The position numbers and the translations under genes are program-made. From NCBI GenBank assembly GCA_009760855.2, contig WPIO01000163.1, forward strand, positions 91,001 to 155,000: a stretch of DNA of 64,000 bases, in the 5' to 3' direction. Origin of the DNA: Cristatella mucedo (taxonomy: Eukaryota; Bryozoa; Phylactolaemata; Cristatellidae). Below, in pieces: positions 59,401 through 64,000 of the stretch (position 1 is its first letter; each line of letters opens with the position of its first letter). The notes under the pieces were generated by a model that saw nothing but the letters and a program-made list of their open reading frames with translations, was not told the origin of the DNA and ran no database searches.

Positions 59401-60172
59401 CAATCTAAACACACTACATGCTTGGGCTATTCTTTCGCCGTAGTTACCATTGAGCAAATGCTGTTTACAATGTACGACGTGATGGCAGTGCTGATGATGA
59501 GAGACTTGCCTGTTGTGTGGCAGCTACTTTCTGCAATCACGATGGTGGGACCGCCTGCGGACGACAGCCGTCGGTTAGGCCTAACCACATCTGCTCGAGC
59601 TCTCTCTGTCGCCAGCTGGCTTAATCTCTCGGCCGTTGCTGAGATTGGCCTTTTATGGGCTGACGACGCCACCGTCTTCTGCCCTCCGAAGATCGTGGTG
59701 GCGATACGTTGTTCACTAAGAAATCTATCTCATTACTTCTGCCCACAACGACGAGCAGCAGCTTTAGCTCTTTACTCTGCCATTGATTCTGCTACTACTG
59801 CAGCACGGTGAATCAGATTCAAGCCAGCGCCGACTTCGCCGAAAACGGTGCAGCGTTACGGCGTGCCTCTAGCGGGTCCGAGTGCCTGGCTGTGCAACAT
59901 CTCGCACCATCGAGTGGGGACCGGTCGCCAATGAGTTTCGGTGACAGACAGCTACGTACGACACGGGTGACAGCACTCTGTTCTTGTGTGGCGAATTTTT
60001 CCCATTGAAAAGTGCCAACAGATTATGCTTCGAATGCAGCCGATGCAGACGTGGGAACAATCCCAGATGCGTTTGCCGCACGTCAACCGATCTGACCTAT
60101 TGCTGCAGGGGTGGCCAGCGTGGGTGACCTTTGACTGAGTGGAGGAGGCGACCGACGAGAGAGAGCGTTTTT
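56470..60172. repeat. Unit C: downstream part of the duplicated segment
   Basis: 56470-56810 repeats parts of 52930-53490 and 31750-32310; from 56815 it follows 4340-8585 and 32310-36154. It contains an old LINE 3' end (57645-57980) and a GA tract (58319-58356). No gene recognised. Confidence 0.8.
57645..57980 (-). mobile_element. Old LINE 3' end, unit C
   Basis: Paralogue of 33125-33480, tail retained (TAGCACCTCAGAG...TTTCTAGGTACTTTAC). Confidence 0.6.
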
Positions 60173-60328
60173 TCAGCCCGAAGTATTCGACCTGTCATCG
60201 ATCGCCCGCCGCCGCAGCGGCGGGAAAGGCAGTCTCGTAAATCTATATATCAGATACTCTAACACCGCCATCTCTTCGGGTTTGATGTAGTGAAACTACA
60301 CCATGTGGTCGCTCACAGTGTCAATGCC
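60173..60328 (-). pseudogene. C1GALT1: Copy C exon 5 with an in-frame stop
   Basis: Same length (156 nt), acceptor and phase as exon 5 of A and B, but the codon after GIDTVSDHMV is TAG (60298-60296) where A and B have TCG. This would remove SFHY and the last 41 residues. Beyond the stop the frame stays open to a TGA at the usual place and reads EYLIYRFTRLPFPPLRRR, so decay is recent or the base is a sequencing error or polymorphism. Only exons 4 (part) and 5 of this copy are in the window. Confidence 0.7.
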
Positions 60329-61814
60329 CTGTGGGCACCGATAAACGCAGGGACTCGAGTCACAGCTCGAAATGCTTGTGCACAGTGCTGGCACTGGGAC
60401 GCATAAACCAGGATAAAGTTAGAGAGGATGGCGAAAAATCACATTCGTGTACATTTTGCCGCGACGCTTTGTAGCATTGCGTTCCTTGGGTAGTAAGGAA
60501 AATCTCATCAAACTGTGTATCGATGTCTTGGTCGCTGAGGCAATCAGCTAAGATATTCGAATGTCCTGCTATCCTAAATTGCTATAAATTAGAGTCCGGC
60601 GGTCGAAAGCTGTTATCAGTGCATGCACATGGCACATAAGATCATGCAGATAAAATTAAAAAAAAGTTTGAAACTCCTACACAAGCATAGGCTCACAACG
60701 GCTTGATATTTGATGCTTTTCACTAGAAAACTTACATTCAGCCAGCAAGTAGTCGGAAAATCTTCCACAGTCGCTCAATTTACTGATTCTTTATGTTGTA
60801 GTACGCAAAGAACTAGCGTTTTCTAGATATTTTATTATCTACCGGTATTTTTAGATTGTTTCGAGAGGCAACTGGAGGAGAGGCTGGCTTCATCCTACGC
60901 TAGGAGAGTTAAATCAGTCTGTTCAGCCTCTAAAAGTTTGCATCCATGTTTTCCTATTTCAGAGCCAAACAGAGGCAATCATCTCAAATCAGAATGAATC
61001 TGAGCAGCTATCTTTGTTAACTTTGCAACATGTATCTAGAGGTTCTCTTTAGCTAGACTGCTACCCATTATCATCAGTCACTGCAAGGCTTGAAAGCTGC
61101 TGATCTGAGACAGCGAACAGCTAGCCCCATTCGCATTTAGTACTTTAGTGCCGTTCAGAGGCTTATTATTTGACTTAAAATATTTGTGGAAGAATCTGAC
61201 CTTTCCTCCGAGCGTGGCAAGCATGGGTTCTGGCCCCTGCTCAAACCGACTCCGAGGATAAGCCCCTACAAAGGGGCGTGGCGAGCTGGCCCTTCCCGTC
61301 ATTCCCTTTTCTCAGTGGGCCGTGAGCTGGTGGAACATCAAATCATAACTCGCGAGTTGGTCGTGCGTGATCTGTGCGGAACAAAAATTGTGACTAGTAA
61401 CAATTTAGAAAATAATTGATCGACTCACTTCATGAGAGGCCTCCTCCTGAAGCTGTGGCGAACGTAAGCACAAATCCATACTGCACTGCTGCCAACTGTG
61501 GCATCGTTGTGGGCGTGGCATCGTCACCTCGTCACCCACCCTAGCCTGACAGGGCAGGAATGCATAACGCCTCTGCAGCCGAGTCCTCCCCGCTGATTGT
61601 GTGGAGGCGTTAGTAAATGGCCACTCGGTCATGTGATCCCTCCCGGCCGGTGCTCTTGTTCAGCTCTAGCAGCCGTGGGCTGACGAGTCGTCCAGCATCT
61701 CAAAGGCTGCATCCTGTCAGTAGGAGCTCGGTTTTATTGTCATTTAGCTAAACGAAATTGGCCGACATTCCAGAATCAAATGACTGCAAGACTAACATTC
61801 AGTTTATTACTCTC

Positions 61815-62190
61815 TGCAACCTCTTTTGATAGTTTAAATGACAAATACACCAGAGCATAGTCAGCGTACAAGTGATAGCTGATCCGATGGGCCCAAATTA
61901 CCTTTCCGGAGGCTCGGTATAAATGGAGAGCAGCGAACGGCCGAGAACAGACCCTTTGCGGAACTCTAAATGAGGCTTCTGGTCTGCTGGATCAGATGTC
62001 AACACCGTGCGACACGGACTGCACACGATCGTCTGTCAGCCCGGTTGTGGTTGTCAATGTCGAGGATCGTGATCGATAGTATCAAACTCAGCTGATAGAT
62101 CTAGCAGACCCAGGGCAGTGCAAAAGAACGGGCTCCCGCGGCAAAGATCCTGATCGTCTTGTATGTGGATTATAAGATGCACCGTGGAGT
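61815..62190 (-). mobile_element. Fossil LINE reverse transcriptase in intron 4, unit C
   Basis: Paralogue of 10220-10600 at the nucleotide level (GGAGGCTCGGTATAAATGGA, GTCAACACCGTGCGACACGG). A small deletion after GTGGTTGTCAA removes part of the fragment. No long frame remains. Confidence 0.6.
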
Positions 62191-62547
62191 AGATGCAGGC
62201 TACAAGCCAAGCATTCTCAGTGGCCCCCAGCCATGGCTGACGTTCCTTGCGTCGCCTGTACTTGAATCAACTCATTGCCCCAGGACTCTTCAACGCAACC
62301 ATGTATAGTCCTTCGATTCCTGACACTAATAGCTTAGTAATATCCATTTGCGAAGAACTAATAAAGTTCCTGCGCGTTTTCTTTTATCTTCTCGCATGCA
62401 AAAATAGCTACTGTATTGCAATGAATCCATGCTAAAGTCTCCGAAAGTGATAGCATAAGTAACGAGTAGACTCATAGGAGTGAAGCCGCACAAATCTTCC
62501 TTATCTGAGCCTCTGCAGGATACATGAACTTGTTTATATGTATGCAT

Positions 62548-62610
62548 ATATATATATATATATTCGTACATATACGCCCACACTTACTCACAAACACACG
62601 CAGACGCATA

Positions 62611-62656
<46 letters not shown>

Positions 62657-62685
62657 CACAAGCACGTGCATATATATATATCATA

Positions 62686-62720
<35 letters not shown>

Positions 62721-62960
62721 ATTTACTATATATGTGTGTGTGTGCTTGTGTAAGTGTGTGTGCGTTTGTGTGTGTGTGTCTGTGCGTCCGTATGTGTGTA
62801 AGTGTGGGCGTGCTGCATATGTTAGTGTTTGTACCTGTGCTGCATATGTGTGTGCCTGTGCATGTGCTGCATATGTGTGTGCGTGTGGGTGTACTGCATA
62901 CGTGTATGCGTGTGTGTGCAGCATACGTGTGTGCGTGCGGGTGCAGCATATGAGTGTGCG
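62548..62960. repeat. (TA)n, (CA)n and (TG)n microsatellites, unit C
   Basis: (CA)n at 62611-62652 faces (TG)n at 62690-62718 across a short TA-rich centre, so the two can pair as an inverted repeat. Only TG is present in A and B. The TG-rich tract continues to 62960. Confidence 0.9.
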
Positions 62961-63171
62961 TTCGCGTGCACGGGCGCGCGTGTCTCAAAAAAGCACCAGT
63001 ACTTCATAGCAGGTCTCAACTACCCATAGATAAAGCTGGAGCAACTAATGTTGCTGCCAGCAAGTACCCACCGATACTTTATTCCTGTAAGTCTCTTATC
63101 AGACGAAACAGATCGCTGAGTGGAGAATTAAGCGACTCTACACTCGCTGCAGTGTGGACTACTGTCCTATA

Positions 63172-63335
63172 GAGCCGTGATTGCGCTCTGGGTAAAGCGG
63201 TTGCTTTTCACGACCTTAGTCTCGAGGTCGTGGGTTTGAATCGTGCGGTGGGCTATTCTTTATCACTGCTGACGCGGTGGTGATATCCGTAAAGGCTCTT
63301 CTGTCGCTATACAAAAGAGGCTATTAATTCAGCTA
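63172..63335 (+). mobile_element. tRNA-derived SINE, unit C
   Basis: Paralogue of 11442-11610. The B box reads GTGGGTTTGAATC and the tail GAGGCTATTAATTCAGCTAG. Confidence 0.65.
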
Positions 63336-63835
63336 GTATTTATTTATATGCAGCATGAAATTCACTAAAGCAAAGCTAAAACTTGTATGCAAGCAGATAA
63401 TGATTAACCACCAGATCAGATCAGATCAGATAAAGCACCACTGTATAAGTTCTCCGTTATGTATTCTCCTCAAAGCTAGAATGTTGCATACAATCTGTGA
63501 AACCAACAAAGAACATCAATCCTCCCTTCATCCGGTCCCGCAGTCCTCTGAATGTACATGCTGGGTGTGCATAGAACGAACGTCCTCAAACCGTTGCAAA
63601 GTGAACGGCTCGCAATCGCACAACAATCTTGCACTCTCATGGGTGAAGTGTCCCGGTCTATGAACCAGACTTTGGCAGAGGCCAAAATGCCAAACAGCCT
63701 CGCCAAATCTGCACGGGTGAACATCGCAAGTGCAGATTAGGAACTGACGCTGCTTCGAGACCTGCAGGCGAGGGGCGGGTCCGAGCAGGCGAGCTCGGCC
63801 CGACCAGCATGCAGCCCTGAGACCCAACCTCTTAC

Positions 63836-64000
63836 CTGCTTGCTCCCGTTGGCTTCGTAAAAGACGTATTTGGACAAGGGCAGACCGCCGATGTGCTCAT
63901 TGGGGTGGTATGCCTGATATCGGCTGCGACCCTTGGTATCAAGCGAGCTCTCGAGACTCACGCCCAGCTTCTCCATGCAGCGACCCAGCTCGACGTCCTC
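63836..64000 (-). CDS. C1GALT1: Copy C exon 4, partial (runs off the right edge)
   Basis: 55 codons, open, from EDVELGRCMEK to ANGSKQ, with donor AAGCAG/GTAAGAGG. It matches exon 4 of A and B but is more divergent (LDTKGRSRYQAYHPNEH, SKYVFYEANGSKQ). The first 92 nt of the exon, by comparison with A and B, lie beyond the window, as do exons 1-3. Confidence 0.8.

Larger units (their letters stand above)
60329..63835 (-). other. Copy C intron 4 contents
   Basis: Follows intron 4 of A and B: shared sequence to 61810, fossil RT (61815-62190), microsatellites (62540-62960) and a SINE (63172-63335). It lacks the LINE insertions private to B. Confidence 0.6.

Overview
The window is animal genomic DNA from an invertebrate with a repeat-rich genome. 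Genes are split by GT-AG introns, the introns are full of old LINE copies, tRNA-derived SINEs and long microsatellites, and there are no operons. I cannot name the phylum. No rRNA gene, CRISPR array or prokaryotic feature is present.

The backbone is a tandem array of one gene on the minus strand. It encodes a core 1 beta-1,3-galactosyltransferase (C1GALT1-like, family GT31), a Golgi enzyme that adds galactose to O-linked GalNAc. I rebuilt the coding exons by hand from splice sites, reading phase and family motifs. Copy A (exons at 20960-20798, 16612-16403, 15647-15417, 12361-12105, 8741-8586) and copy B (49435-49273, 44746-44537, 43801-43571, 40449-40193, 36310-36155) each have five exons, identical exon lengths (163, 210, 231, 257, 156 nt) and an open 338-residue frame. 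Copy C is cut by the right edge; only exon 5 (60328-60173) and part of exon 4 (64000-63836) are visible, and its exon 5 carries an in-frame TAG. A to B spacing is about 28 kb and B to C about 24 kb.

Layout, left to right: 1-2.8 kb spacer with LINE copies; 3-4.3 kb unique; 4.3-8.6 kb sequence downstream of gene A, including a truncated extra exon 5; 8.6-21 kb gene A; 21-23.4 kb its upstream region; 23.4-30.2 kb a LINE-rich spacer duplicated from the left edge; 30.2-32.3 kb a CpG-rich block; 32.3-36.2 kb downstream of gene B; 36.2-49.4 kb gene B; 49.4-53.5 kb its upstream region with a second CpG-rich block; 53.5-56.5 kb an LTR-retrotransposon-like insertion; 56.5-60.2 kb downstream of gene C; 60.2-64 kb the 3' part of gene C.

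The mobile elements are mostly 5'-truncated LINEs whose reverse transcriptase (FYADDTQLYL) and C-terminal signature (SFGDRAFSSYAPKAWN) point to the L2/CR1 group of the Jockey superfamily. They end in a palindromic 3' tail (GTAAAGCGCCT ... AGGGCGCTTTAT) followed by ATT repeats, and this tail also occurs alone at many places. The genes are unlikely to form a multi-step pathway; they are paralogues of one enzyme, with copy C decaying or truncated and the 3' end of copy A a mosaic of two paralogue types.
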